NCBI RefSeq assembly: GCF_026262505.1
Contig: NC_067206.1
Coordinates: 29,403,896-29,467,895, forward strand
Reading direction: 5' to 3'
Origin: Trichomonas vaginalis G3
Lineage: Eukaryota; Parabasalia; Trichomonadida; Trichomonadidae
DNA length: 64,000 nt
A model generated the notes under the pieces. That model saw only the letters and a list, made by a program, of their open reading frames with translations. It was not told where the DNA came from and ran no database searches. Shown in pieces: positions 19,784-30,580 of this stretch (its first letter is position 1; each line of letters begins with the position of its first letter). Made by a program: the position numbers and the translations under genes.

Positions 19784-21658
19784 ATGAAATCAACTTCTCA
19801 AGAGGAATGGATGAAAATTGTTCAAACCTTTAGTAAAGCAATTTATAGTTCTTTAGCTAAGGAAAAGAACATTATGATCAGGGAGCTGATGACAATTTTC
19901 AATGATTTTGATGAAAAGCTTAATAGAACATTAAAAAATAATGCAATGAAGCAAGAAATGCTAGAAAAAGGTCGAGATTTACTTAAAAAGCAAACAGTTA
20001 CATTAGAAGATGCAAAAAGAAAAAGCGATATCATCAAAATTGCAGAACAAAACACAAATCCTATAAATAATGAAAAACTTGCTTCGCAAATTCTTGCTTT
20101 AGAAAAAGAAATTAAACGATATACTCCAAATTATCAAACCTCAAAAATTGATAAATCAAAAAACTGTTTATATTTAATCGATACGAAATTAAAACGACTT
20201 GAAGATTTGAGTTACACGCTTTTAAAACGTTCTGTCGTTGTTGATGAAGGTAACGAAGTGACTGATCAAATTAATTCTGAATTTGGTTCAATTTTAGGAT
20301 TGTTACAATCATACCATACACTTACAGAAGAAAATGAAATGCTTAAGCAGCAAGAAAGAAATATTGGACTTGATTCGTTATCAAAAAGGAGACCATTTTC
20401 GCAACTGACAACACTATGTGTGCAAACATTATCTATACTTTTTCAAAACGATCTCAAAAGTCATGAATATGCTGCATCGAAGCTTAGATTAAAGTTTGAA
20501 GACTGTGATTCAAAGGATTTTGATGAACTATCGCAGGATAAATCCTTTTTAATGAACAAAAATGATCTGGAGAGCATGAAAAAACAACTTGAAGAAATAA
20601 ATCAAGAAATTTCAGATCGTTCTGATGAAGTGAGGAAAATTACAGCACAAGTTGATACAGCAATGGCTCCACTTATAAAGAATAGAATGTCAACAAAAAC
20701 ATTAACTGTGGATAAACTCTCTGCAATGTGTGAACATTTAATTAGTCAACTTTCTGTTAACAGAAAGAAAAACGAGCAATTAAATAATGATATAGAAGCT
20801 ATATCAAAGCAAATATTACAGATAGAAGAAGAAAAAAACAATTATGCAAAACAATATATTAATCTTTTTGCTCCAATTTTCCAATTACTTGATGCACATG
20901 ATGCTATTTACGCAAATATGTATGGAAATAAGCAAAGGGCAAAGACACTTCAAGCTATTTGCTCAGCATTTGGTTTAGATTTGTTTTATCAGCGGCAAAC
21001 GTATAAAGATGCAATAATTCCTAAACAAGTAATGTCAAGGTTGAATACATCACCTACTACTCCCAAGATTATATCTCCACAAGTTTCTACTAATTTATTA
21101 AGTATGAAGCAAAGTGGAAAATCAAAAGTCTTGATAAAGCCGAGTACATCAGTTAGACAAAAGATGGTCAAAATACCTCAGCAAAAGAGTACTTTATCTA
21201 TAAGATTAGGTAGTCAATTTTTATCAAATTCAATTGAAGAAGTACCTTCAGCACCACCTGAACTACTTCCAGATGTAACTGACCAAAGTGGGAATCCTGA
21301 AGAAAAGAAGCAAATTAATGAAGAAAAGAAACCTAAACAAAATGTGGTTGATAAATTCATTAATTTCTTCTTACTTACAGATATTCATAAACTTGCATCC
21401 CATTTAGATAGTAAAATACCTGATACTTCAGAAGCAATCAAAGAATTTCGAACCAATTCACTCCAAGAAATTCACAAAACAGCTGAAGAGTCGATGAAAC
21501 AATATCTTCAAGAAACTTCTGCCCAATTACAACAGATCAGACAATTAAGTCAACTTATATTAGTCAAGGAAAAGGCTTCTATTTCAACACAAATCGATCC
21601 TATCCCATTTGTTGATGTTGAGACAATGACGGAACAGCATAAGAAGGGCAAAAAATAA
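19784..21658 (+). CDS. Long coiled-coil protein, function unknown
   Basis: 624 residues, almost entirely charged heptad-like sequence: coiled coil at about residues 1-130, 180-380 and again 555-610. A Ser/Thr/Pro/Lys-rich linker lies at about 400-520 (SAPPELLP, EEKKQINEEKKPK). No enzymatic motif. Such proteins in trichomonads are often cytoskeletal or basal-body components, but nothing here fixes that. Host gene by codon use and position. It is divergent from the 7-TM gene with about 120 bases between starts. Confidence 0.75.
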   Translation: MKSTSQEEWMKIVQTFSKAIYSSLAKEKNIMIRELMTIFNDFDEKLNRTLKNNAMKQEMLEKGRDLLKKQTVTLEDAKRKSDIIKIAEQNTNPINNEKLASQILALEKEIKRYTPNYQTSKIDKSKNCLYLIDTKLKRLEDLSYTLLKRSVVVDEGNEVTDQINSEFGSILGLLQSYHTLTEENEMLKQQERNIGLDSLSKRRPFSQLTTLCVQTLSILFQNDLKSHEYAASKLRLKFEDCDSKDFDELSQDKSFLMNKNDLESMKKQLEEINQEISDRSDEVRKITAQVDTAMAPLIKNRMSTKTLTVDKLSAMCEHLISQLSVNRKKNEQLNNDIEAISKQILQIEEEKNNYAKQYINLFAPIFQLLDAHDAIYANMYGNKQRAKTLQAICSAFGLDLFYQRQTYKDAIIPKQVMSRLNTSPTTPKIISPQVSTNLLSMKQSGKSKVLIKPSTSVRQKMVKIPQQKSTLSIRLGSQFLSNSIEEVPSAPPELLPDVTDQSGNPEEKKQINEEKKPKQNVVDKFINFFLLTDIHKLASHLDSKIPDTSEAIKEFRTNSLQEIHKTAEESMKQYLQETSAQLQQIRQLSQLILVKEKASISTQIDPIPFVDVETMTEQHKKGKK

Positions 21659-21797
21659 AAATATTTATTTGTTTATTTCTTTAATTCAGCATTTATTTTA
21701 AAATAGGCAATCAGTTAACATAACTAAGAACAATATATTGTTAATTTTAATCATAAAAATATATACAAACAAAAAAATATTATATTAATAATAAGTA

Positions 21798-22412
21798 TCA
21801 ACAACAACCTTCCTTAGACTTGTGAGTATCTTCGCTCAGCTGAACTGTTGATTCTTCATGCATCGGATGAGCCAATTCTTTATTATTTGATAAAATTTGA
21901 AGAGAAAGCTCTAAAAACATTTTATCAACGCCCTCACCTGTTGCAGCACTGGTCTCATAGTAGCTGAGGTTTAAATTATTGGCAAGTTCTTTTGCGCTCT
22001 CAGTTGAAATTATTCTGTTTTCCAAATCTATTTTATTCCCACAGATGCAAACTATTGCATTAGAAGTATTTTCATGTAGTTCAGAAACCCATCCAGAAAC
22101 TTGTTCAAAACTATCTTTGTTTGTAACATCAAAAACTACAATAGCAACGGCAGCATTTCTGTAATACATAGGGGTTAAACCTCTGTAAAGCTCTTGACCT
22201 GCAGTATCCCAAACAGATATATTTAGCAATGAGTTATCGATTTCGATTGATTTAGAAACAAAAGAAGCCCCAATTGTAGGCTTTGTAAGCCCATCAAATA
22301 TTCCATTTACAAATTGCATGATTAATGATGTTTTCCCTGCGCCACTTGAACCAAGTAAAACAAATTTAGTTGCATTCTTTTGAAGATTCATATTGAAGAT
22401 AAAAAGTGGCAT
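21798..22412 (-). CDS. Rab-family small GTPase, Rab5-like
   Basis: 204 residues from the ATG at 22412. This start is chosen over one 39 bases upstream because an initiator ends at it. G1 GSSGAGKTS, effector-loop Thr in KPTIGASF, G3 WDTAGQE, G4 GNKID, G5 ETSAATG, and a C-terminal KEGCC for double geranylgeranylation. TIGASF and the switch region are closest to Rab5/Rab22-type endosomal GTPases. It would cycle between GDP and GTP on early endosomal membranes. Element 2 is inserted about 300 bases upstream. Confidence 0.9.
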   Translation of the reverse strand: MPLFIFNMNLQKNATKFVLLGSSGAGKTSLIMQFVNGIFDGLTKPTIGASFVSKSIEIDNSLLNISVWDTAGQELYRGLTPMYYRNAAVAIVVFDVTNKDSFEQVSGWVSELHENTSNAIVCICGNKIDLENRIISTESAKELANNLNLSYYETSAATGEGVDKMFLELSLQILSNNKELAHPMHEESTVQLSEDTHKSKEGCC

Positions 22413-22426
22413 AATATGAGTGCGGG
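22412..22426 (-). promoter_or_regulatory. Rab core promoter: CCCGCACTCATATT
   Basis: Minus-strand initiator TCATATTA (+1 A at 22417) leaves only five bases of leader before the ATG. The 13 bases CCCGCACTCATAT are repeated exactly at both outer tips of element 2. Confidence 0.6.
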
Positions 22427-22711
22427 AAATGAAACAATACATTTTGCCCATACTAAAGATGTATATTCAAAATATGGGTAGGTTCATATGTTTTCATTCA
22501 AAGAGGATTGATAATTTTTAATTGAAAAGTAAAATCAACTTTAAAAGAGATTATTACTATGCAAATTAAATATTTTACTTATATTATGAAAATTTACATA
22601 TTTGGTTTTATTATGTTCCCTTTAATTCTAATGAAAAAATCCATTTAAAATGATAAAATTCCAAAAAAAAATTCAAAATTAATAAAACCAATTCAATAAA
22701 TGTTGAACTTC
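22427..22711. other. Rab upstream region, no gene
   Basis: AT-rich spacer between the Rab promoter and element 2. No gene seen. Confidence 0.6.
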
Positions 22712-22717
22712 CACATA
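22712..22717 (+). repeat. Target site duplication CACATA, left
   Basis: CACATA directly outside the left tip of element 2, repeated at 40695-40700. Six bases is the Polinton norm. Confidence 0.85.
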
Positions 22718-22762
22718 AGTAGTATATGAGTGCGGGTTGTGTGACTTTTTTTGTATCATCTA

Positions 22763-22780
22763 TATATAGATGATGCATTA
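22763..22780. repeat. Palindrome CATCTATATATAGATG in the TIR
   Basis: Perfect 16-base palindrome. Its right half plus ATG recurs at about 22861-22876, overlapping the start of the TIR gene. The same pair is in the right TIR. Possible binding site for an element protein. Confidence 0.55.
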
Positions 22781-22869
22781 AAATATATTTATTTATAAAT
22801 CATTAAAAAAATTAACATTAATTTTAAAATAATTTATTTTTTATCTTTTATAAAAGAAACTATATATAG

Positions 22870-23457
22870 ATGATGTCAGATATTCCGCGATTAATTAAAC
22901 ATTGTTTAAATCCTGAATGGGTTAAACTTCAATTTAAAAATGAAGATTGTGAATTATTAAATGAATATGAAAGCCAAAATAAGCTAATGAGGTATAAATA
23001 TAATGATAAAGAATATTTAATTTCATGGAATCAATGGAGTCATAATCAAAGACCTCATAAACGAGAAGAAGAAATTGAAAATAATGAAATGGAAATCATT
23101 GATGACATTAAAGAGGATGGAATTCCTAAATTTTGTAGAAAAACCTTTAGAACTAAGTTAGGAGCATATAAACGTAGAGTATTAAATCCTGAATATCTTA
23201 AACATCAATTTAAAAAGGAAGACTGCGAATTATTAAACGCTAATGAATATGAAAATGCTAAATCAAAACTGAGATATAAATATATTGGAAGTGATGAAAG
23301 GTGTAAAGATAAAGATAAAGTTTATTCAGTTTCATATAATAACTGGCACACGTTGGGGATAAGAAAACATTTAGGAGATTATGGTAAAAGTTCTGAATTC
23401 TTTAAATCTAGTATGTATGAGAGAGTAAAAGAAATCAGATATAATTATCATTCATGA
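22870..23457 (+). CDS. TIR-encoded protein with two tandem repeats, left copy
   Basis: 195 residues. Two related repeats: LNPEWVKLQF-K-EDCELL...YKYNDKEYLISWNQW (about residues 13-60) and LNPEYLKHQF-K-EDCELL...VYSVSYNNWH (about 98-155). The pattern of a short strand ending in a Trp or Tyr-rich SW.qW block resembles small DNA-binding repeats in large DNA viruses, though without their Cys pairs. Function not known. It is intact and identical in both TIRs, so it escapes the decay of the interior. Reads inward. Upstream is a T-rich tract (TTTTTTATCTTTTATAAAAG). Confidence 0.65.
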   Translation: MMSDIPRLIKHCLNPEWVKLQFKNEDCELLNEYESQNKLMRYKYNDKEYLISWNQWSHNQRPHKREEEIENNEMEIIDDIKEDGIPKFCRKTFRTKLGAYKRRVLNPEYLKHQFKKEDCELLNANEYENAKSKLRYKYIGSDERCKDKDKVYSVSYNNWHTLGIRKHLGDYGKSSEFFKSSMYERVKEIRYNYHS

Positions 23458-23527
23458 ATGAAAAATAAACTTTAAAAATTCATGTCTTACATTTTTTGAA
23501 TAATTTATTTTTTTATTTCGTATGAAA

Positions 23528-24629
23528 ATGAGTGTCAAGACTAACGACGTTAAAAAATTGGGATTCACAAACGAGGAAATAAAGGATATATTAGAGGAGG
23601 CGAGTTATGAAGTTAATAAATATTATTTAAGAAATTGTCAAAAATTCGCGGAGTTATTAAATGATTTAGATTATGATGGAAAAATGAATAAAGATGATGT
23701 TATAAATTTCTTATATCCACATCTGAAGAAGAAAAACCTAAAGAACCTGATGTTTTCCCTGAATATTATGAAGAACGATTAAAGATGATGAATATGATGA
23801 AATTGAAAGACTGGAAAAAATAAGAGATGAAATAGATGAAAAAATTAAGGAATTAAGAGAAGTTGAAAAATATAATGAGAATGAAGTAGAGGGTTTAATG
23901 AATATCCCAGCTTCAGAATCAGAAGTTCAAAAATCTCATGAAGAAAGATATAAAAATTACTTTTTGGAATCAACACAAAAATTTATTAGATGGTGAAATA
24001 GATGAAACACTTTCAGAAGAAGGCACAAATTTATTCGTAAACATAAGTTACAATTTATTGACGATGAGAATACCTGTATATTACTTTCACCTCCTCTTGA
24101 TTCTGAAAAATTCAAAAAAGCACTGAAAAATGTAACATATGCAACAAATACGATTAAGAAAGAAGACCATGATATTTACACAAATTATTATTTAAATAAA
24201 TGTACAGGTGTTGATAAAGTTTTTGATTTGTTAGATAAAATATCAAAAGAAACAATTGGTACATATAAAATTTTATGCGATTGTGGTTTCATTATTGAAG
24301 ATACTAATAATGTTTCATATGAAAGAACAGCACCGAAGGAAGACGAAGTGGAAAGGTCTATACCATTCGTTATTAAGAATATAAAAGATATGAAAACTTA
24401 TAAACATTATATTTATTCATTTATTTCAGAAAAAATGGAAGCAACCCATAAAACATCATCTCATCATTTTATAGCTATTCATACATTCCTTTTCAAAGTT
24501 GTGAAATTAAATAAGACAGGAATTAGATTTAATGTATCAGGGTACGCATTCTTGAGTAAATTAAAATGTATTCGTCACGTCGCAGATGATAAAAATTTAT
24601 GTGTTCTTAATTCATTTTATGGGCTTTAG
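23528..24629 (+). pseudogene. Element gene before polymerase, possibly its N-terminal part (broken)
   Basis: Begins MSVKTNDVKKLGF after a TTTTATTTCGTA leader that is almost repeated at 29868-29890. It is Lys/Glu-rich at first, then a globular segment ending KLKCIRHVADDKNLCVLNSFYGL. A D..LC.L.S.. block is where Polinton polymerases have their N-terminal region, so this may belong to the polymerase gene. Several interruptions. Confidence 0.45.
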
Positions 24630-24647
24630 CCCTGGACTCTCTGAGTC
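24621..24647 (+). repeat. GC-rich double hairpin
   Basis: GGGCTTTAGCCC followed by GACTCTCTGAGTC: two small perfect hairpins in otherwise AT-rich sequence. Same style as the in-frame inserts at 25442, 25601, 28640 and 39695. Confidence 0.5.
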
Positions 24648-24683
24648 TCGGACTTTAAAAAAATAAACTTTATTTTTATTTAT

Positions 24684-24711
24684 TTTTTAATTTTTTATTC
24701 TTACATAAATG
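24684..24711 (+). promoter_or_regulatory. T-rich tract plus TAAATG start context
   Basis: TTTTTTATTCTTACATAAATG leads into the ORF at 24709. No trichomonad initiator is near. Same pattern upstream of many element genes. Confidence 0.45.
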
Positions 24712-25441
24712 AACAAAAACGGAACAGCTAAAATGAATGATAATCAAATTAGAGCAGAAGGTAGAAGGTTATTTAAACGCTTCTATAACATTCCTGATGG
24801 TGTTAATCCTAAAACTCGTAGAAGTTATTTAAATGAAGCCATAGATGCATATGAAGGATTTGACATTTCATCAGAAAGTGAGAGGTTAGCAAGAATGTTA
24901 AACGTTAATATTGATTTTTATTATTGTGACCTCAACCAGAAGACGTGACATAAATAAGGTAGACTTTCCATTAGTGGATTCAATAATGATAGATCCAGAA
25001 TTTGAAACAGTAAATATTTTATTAACACAGAGTCCATGTGGAAAACTTCACGCTGACAGAATTACAGACGTTGAAGCACTCACAGGATATAAAGTTTGCC
25101 CCTTTTGCAAAGAAGAAGTATATTCTATCCGTGATGACCCAGAAAGGAAAAACCAAAGAAGATTTTTAAAGCATTGTGAGAAATGTAAAGAAAATAATGG
25201 AAGATTAATTCAAGACGTTCAATTGCAAAAGACACAGCAACCATATGCACCACATATCACGAAACAGAAGATATATCAATGGCTATTAGCTCACAATTTG
25301 CAGGAATATTATAAACCGACAAGATATTATATTACTTTTGACTTCGAAACATTAGAGACTAAAGAAGAACTTCAACTTTCTGAATGTGCAACTTTGAACG
25401 CTTACTTAAAACCATTCATGGTATCATCAACGGTTAAATTA

Positions 25442-25475
25442 AAGCCGCTTTGCGGCGAGGTCGTAGACCACGATA
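25442..25475 (+). repeat. GC-rich palindromic insert in polymerase exonuclease region
   Basis: GCCGCTTTGCGGC then GGTCGTAGACC. In frame as KPLCGEVVD. Near-identical to the insert at 34058-34085 in an unrelated gene. Confidence 0.7.
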
Positions 25476-25600
25476 AAACATTTACGAGGAATTTTTGCTT
25501 AACATCAAGTGATTCGTTCATCTCTGATTGGATTGAATTTTTATTTTCAACCTGTTCATTAGTTGCTAAATCAAATATTGAACAATATGAAGAATTAATG

Positions 25601-25638
25601 AAGCCGCAAACGGACCAAACGGCGGGGACTTTGTCCCA
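25601..25638 (+). repeat. GC-rich palindromic insert, second in polymerase
   Basis: Starts AAGCCGC and ends with the hairpin GGGACTTTGTCCC. In frame as KPQTDQTAGTLSH, same frame as the other inserts. Confidence 0.65.
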
Positions 25639-26449
25639 TACATTAAATGAAAAACAGAAGGAAGCATTTAAAGAACTTCTAGATGAGGAATTCAATAAAG
25701 TGAATATCATAGGTTTTAATTCGGGAAAGTTTGATTTAAATTTAATTCTTCGTGATTTAAACACTGCAAAATGGAAAATAAAATCAATGCTGGGTTCTTC
25801 TTCTCAATTTAAGCAAATCATTGTAAAGAAAACAAACTGTCCATATGAATTAAGATTTATTGACATCAGAAATTATATAGCGGGTGGAACATTAGACCAA
25901 TTCACTCAAGATTTCGGAAACAATAAATCACGTGTTAAATCCTTTTTCCCTTATCAATTCATCACATGGGAGAATTACGAAGATGAATTATATAAAGTGG
26001 AACCATTCACTCAAGATTCATTTTATTCAGCATTAACTCAAGAAACTATATCCGATTCAGATTATCAAATATATCTCAATGATGCTAAAAATTTTGAGAA
26101 TAGATTAGAATATTTTATTCATTATTGCAATAAAGACGTTGAAATTATGATTGACCCAATTGATAAAATTATTGAAGAAACATTTGTTTATAAAATTGAC
26201 ATGCTTCATAATCTTTCTTTATCATCGAATGCATCAATGATTCGTTACGCGTTAGCATATAAGAACTTCAATCCTAACGAAACATATCCAGAAGAAGAAA
26301 ATGTGGAATCAAGTTTTGAATTAACAAAAAAGTATTGGAAATATAAAATTGATTCATATAAGAAACAAGATGAAAAAGCAGAAAGGGATACTAAAAACAA
26401 TGTTTCAATGGATGACTATCAATACTATCACGATTTAATCCTTTCATCT

Positions 26450-26580
26450 AAATGCAAAATGTGTGGTAAAGCGTTTACATATGCTAATAAACCAACATTA
26501 GATAGAATCGATAATGAAAAACCACATACCAAAGAAAATTGTCAGTTAATGTGTTGTTATTGCAATGTCGTAAAATCAAA
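26450..26580 (+). other. HNH-type module embedded in polymerase B
   Basis: CKMCGKAF, then LDRIDNEKPH and NCQLMCCYCNVVK: a CxxC pair, a D-R-I-D-x5-H core, and a second CxxC, as in Cys-rich HNH endonucleases. It lies after exonuclease III and before motif A. Confidence 0.7.
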
Positions 26581-28292
26581 TAAAGATGAAGATGTTCAAC
26601 GTTTAAGAATCAATTTAAGAAATTATGCATTAAAAAATAATTTACCAATGACTCTAGATTCAGTTGAAGCTTATCACATCTCCGTAATGGAATTACTGGT
26701 GGTTTATCAAATGTTCAACATAGAGTTAATCTTAAAGGAATCACGCACATTAATAAACTTTCATATAATCCAGAAACTAAAACTGTATCAAATGAGGACA
26801 CCACAACATTATGACTCATTTCGTTGGTGTTGACTTTAATTCATTATATCCTTCATCATTTTCATCTAATCCTCATGATTTCATTCAATATACTGACCAT
26901 AAAATGTATATGCCGGGAAGATTGAATGGTGTTATCATTTGTGATACAGCAACAAAGAAAGCAAAAGCACTGGGAATAATTAAGAAGAAAAATACTTTAT
27001 TCGTGGCTGAAGTAAAGGGTCACATTGATGAAAAATACATTAATGATTACATAAACTTTTTACCATAATAAGAAACTTAGATATTATCACAGATGAAAAA
27101 ACAATTGGCAGTTTTATGTATAATTACATGAAATCAAACAATCTACCAGTTGACCAGAAACAGAGAAAATTAACTCAGTTAGCATCAACACACAACCAAT
27201 ATCAACCATTTTCTTTCTTATTATCTTTGGTATCTAATAGACAGATTTCATTTTTATCATCGATGACATTCAATCAATTTTAACATTTACGAAAAACACT
27301 TGTTTTAATGAATTTGGAACGAATTTATGAATGAAAGACAAAAGGCTGAATTAGAAGGAAATAAAGGAAAAAGTTTATTTTGCAAGATTTCACTTAATGG
27401 ATCATATGGTTACGATGCAATGAATACACAAAATTACGCAAAGACTAAAATAAGAATGCACAGAAGGCACGCGTTGCATGTATGTCAAATAAGTTTAAAA
27501 ACATAAGAGAAATAGGAGAGGATACGTATCAAGTGATGCTTAAAGATAGATTTTATAGATGTGATACATGTTTACAAGAGGCATTCTTCACTTTAGATAA
27601 CGCAAAAATACTGGTATTTGGTTTTCATTTATGATTTTATGTATAAATGCATGGATGTTAATCGTTTTCATTTCATTGAAGGTGATACTGATTCATCTTA
27701 TATTGGGCAATCGCTGGCGACCCAAATCTCCTAACACTCAAGCATTTCAAGCAATTGTAACCGATAAAAAATTTTATGATAAAAACATTTACAAATTCGC
27801 ACCTTTTGATTTCTTCTGTTTTTAATGAGAAATTTAAACCTAAATTAAGAATAAAGCTGAAGAAAAAGCACATGAGAAGAAGTTATTGGGTTTAGCAATT
27901 GAGAAACAAGGTGATAACATGGTTGCTTTATGTCCTAAGTGTTATATCTTCATTCAACGGTTCAATTGATGGAAGTGATTTAAAAGATTGCACAAAAAAA
28001 TGAAAGAGTTAGTTTACGACAAAATAAACAATTAACACCTAAAAATTATTTGGGTATATAAATGATAAAGTGATATTTGATGGTCAGAATATTAATTTAC
28101 AACTTAAAAATGGGTCAATGACTCGCTTAACAATCGGTAAGACTGCATTAACAGGAGCACACACTAAGGCTGTATGTTGTGAAAATGGATGTTGTATGCC
28201 ATTTATTTAATAAAATGCCACAGAAGAGACAAAAGGAACCGTAAATAATGGTTTTGATACTATGATTCAAAGAGGTGGGCACCCTTAAAACA

Positions 28293-28315
28293 TTTATTTT
28301 ATTTTTATATAAATG
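28293..28315 (+). promoter_or_regulatory. T-rich tract plus TAAATG start context, integrase
   Basis: TTATTTTATTTTTATATAAATG immediately precedes the integrase coding region. Confidence 0.45.
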
Positions 28316-29886
28316 AATAGCGCAGATTTAAAAATTTTAATTGATGATTTAGTACTTAATCAAGAAAATTTTGATTATTATGAATTAAAATCATATCTCC
28401 AAAAACATGATAACAATATAACGGGTGATGATATGAATTATTATTATTCGTATTATAAAAATGAAGTTTTGAAATATCATGATAAAATAATTTCTAAAAT
28501 TAAAGACAAAATTAAAAATAATGAATATTCAAAGGGAAAAAGTAAATCACAACTTAAACAATTGAAAGATTTCAAAAATAAAGTATTAACAGAAGAAGAT
28601 ATTGATGAATTATATAAATTATATAAATTATATAATCCTGAGCCGCAAAACGCCCAGGTCCTTCAGACCATAAATGAAGCACAAGCTTTAATTTATGATT
28701 CATTAGTTAAACCATATTCAGCCCGACTTTTAAATGAAGATCAACTTTTGGAATTCATCCTTCAACATAAACTCGAAGCGGGAAAGTATATTAAACCTTT
28801 ATATACAGCATATTTAAAACAAATGAAAAGAATACATCCAGAATTAATGAAGAAAGGAATGAATTCCAAAACTTCATCATCCAAAATCAAAGCAGATAAA
28901 ATTAAACCACTTGCAACACCAAAACCTCTAACGACAGTACCTGCAACACCAAAACCTCTAACGACAGTACCTGCAACACCAAAACCGCCTCCTCCTTCAG
29001 TTAATCCTTCATCATTCACTTTATTATATCCATTTCAAACATTAAAGAAGCAAAAAGATTTTAAAAAGGATTTCAAGATATTAAATAAACCAACTGACCC
29101 AAAAATTCAACCGTTAAAGGAAAAATTTAGTCGCCCTTCATTTGCACCATATCCATATTCATACGAAATCGATCATTTAGAATATTCAAGAGGAAACGTT
29201 ACTTATTTATTTGCCATTAACATTAACACCAGATATTTATATTGCATTCCGGTGAAAGGGAAAACAGAACAGGAAACAAGAAGAGCTATTCAATACTTAC
29301 TAGATCATGAAAGAGTAGATAATATAAGGGGTGATGATGATAAAGGATTTCAGGCAGCTATGGCTCATTATTTTCCACAAATTAATTTTTACTTTTCATC
29401 CTCTCCATATACGTTTCATAATAAAATAGTTGATGCGGTAATGAGAACTCTTAGAGATGCGTTAGGGTTAACGGTCAGATATACTGGGATGGAAATCATG
29501 ACTCCATCATACAGCAGTTAGTAATTATTACATAATACATGGCATAGAACAATAAACATGAAACCAGTGGAAATGAAAAATGATATTTCAAAAAGAATGG
29601 GAATATATTAGAAAGCAAATGGAAAGGTTGAATGATGTTAAACGTGAACAAATTAATTCGGGCTCATGAATTTTAAACAAGGGATAAAGTTTTGATTCAT
29701 CTCGATTATGGAAAAACTAATAAATCAATGACAAAAAGAAGACGAAGATTTGACACAATAGCTGAATTTGTTAGATATATTAACGGCAATACATTAGTTG
29801 AGGTTAACAATAAAATTAATAGAAATTCCGATTTATTTTATTACTCCATTATATTTAAATATTATTTAATTTTTTTTATTTCGTAA
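28313..29886 (+). pseudogene. Polinton integrase, rve family (broken)
   Basis: Retroviral-type DDE integrase used by Polintons for insertion with 6-bp target duplications. The long first ORF (402 residues) has a charged helical N-terminus, a Pro/Thr linker with three copies of TPKPLTTVPA (a 30-base direct repeat at about 28915-28985), and an rve core (EIDHLE, then RGDDDKGF, then HNKIVDAVMRTLRD). The C-terminal part has a basic SH3-like tail (LIHLDYGKTNKSMTKRRRR). About two interruptions. Confidence 0.85.
28640..28669 (+). repeat. GC-rich palindromic insert in integrase N-terminus
   Basis: Starts GAGCCGCAAAACG and ends with the hairpin GGTCCTTCAGACC. In frame as EPQNAQVLQT. Confidence 0.6.
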
Positions 29887-29888
29887 GA

Positions 29889-30161
29889 AATGAGTGTCAA
29901 CGAAGCATCCAAGAGTCCAGACAATGAATATAAAAAGAAACTAAACAGAATTAAATCAAAAATATGCTATTACAAAAAGAAGCCACAATGCGGGGGGTTG
30001 AAAACGATAAAGAGAGGAAAGAAATAATCGAAAAATTAGAAACTTATCGTTCAATCCTTAAACTGAGTGAAGCAAAAATAAAAGAATTTAATAGAATAAA
30101 TAAATTGATTGGAAGAGATGAATTTAATAAAGATGAATTTTTAAACTCAATCCAAATTTAA
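29889..30161 (+). pseudogene. Small coiled-coil element gene (broken)
   Basis: Leader and first codons (MSVN after TTTTATTTCGTAAGAA) resemble those of the gene at 23528. The open 65-residue part is a Lys/Glu helix. About one interruption. Overlaps the next gene by four bases at their ends. Confidence 0.4.
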
Positions 30162-30322
30162 TTTTTATTCCTCTTCGACAACATCTCTCTTTCCATCATT
30201 ACTGCATAACCACATTTTCTCAGTTTTAGTGGTTTGTTATTTTTAACATGTTCTTGCATCATTTTTATCATTTCCTCCCTTGTTATGATTCGTGGTAAAT
30301 TTTGAGCTTGTGGGGTATTCAT
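30158..30322 (-). CDS. Mini-gene with L-x-[IL]T-[RK] motif
   Basis: 54 residues, MNTPQAQNLPRIITREEMIKMM then basic. The T-rich tract TTTTATTTTATCATAAATG precedes the start. Its RIITREEMIKMM block resembles KLLTKDELNKMM at 31300-31482 and KLLTRQQLEKLL at 31535-31678. Function unknown. Confidence 0.5.
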   Translation of the reverse strand: MNTPQAQNLPRIITREEMIKMMQEHVKNNKPLKLRKCGYAVMMEREMLSKRNKN

Positions 30323-30580
30323 TTATGATAAAATAAAAATTTGTTATCACTTATTTTATCGTTAATGAAAACATTATTTTTGGGCTGCATCATATTTCCA
30401 GTGATGTTGTCAAAATGTCATGTTGTCATCATTTTTCAGAGAAGTTGAATGACCTGGTAGCACATGGTAGCATGGTAGCACCTCCAGTTCTTCAATAATT
30501 AATTATTTTTGAATAACTACCTTCCTCCTATGTTGTTGTCAAAATGTCGTGGAAGCTTTGACCAAAAATAAATGGTTCAT
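30323..30580. other. Spacer with GGTAGCA repeats
   Basis: Contains ACATTATTTTTGGGCT, matching the box after the element 1 pVI-like gene, and tandem GGTAGCA(C) repeats at about 30450-30480. Possible 3' region of element transcripts. Confidence 0.4.

Larger units (their letters stand above)
22718..23479 (+). repeat. Terminal inverted repeat, left (762 bp)
   Basis: Starts AGTAGTATATGAGTGCGGG. Matches the reverse complement of 39933-40694 with no difference seen. Contains a complete gene (22870-23457) and two copies of CTATATATAGATGATG. Confidence 0.92.
24709..28210 (+). pseudogene. Polinton family B DNA polymerase (broken)
   Basis: Replicative polymerase of the protein-primed B family. Order of motifs: an N-terminal block ending LNVNIDFYYC; exonuclease I FDFETLE (~25340); exonuclease II GFNSGKFDLNLI (~25715); exonuclease III YCNKDVEIM (~26125); an embedded HNH module (~26450-26580); motif A VDFNSLYPSSF (~26825); motif B K-SLFCKISLNGSYG (~27370); motif C GDTDSS (~27680). 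The gene is broken many times, at least eight, most of them in the 3' half. Confidence 0.88.
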
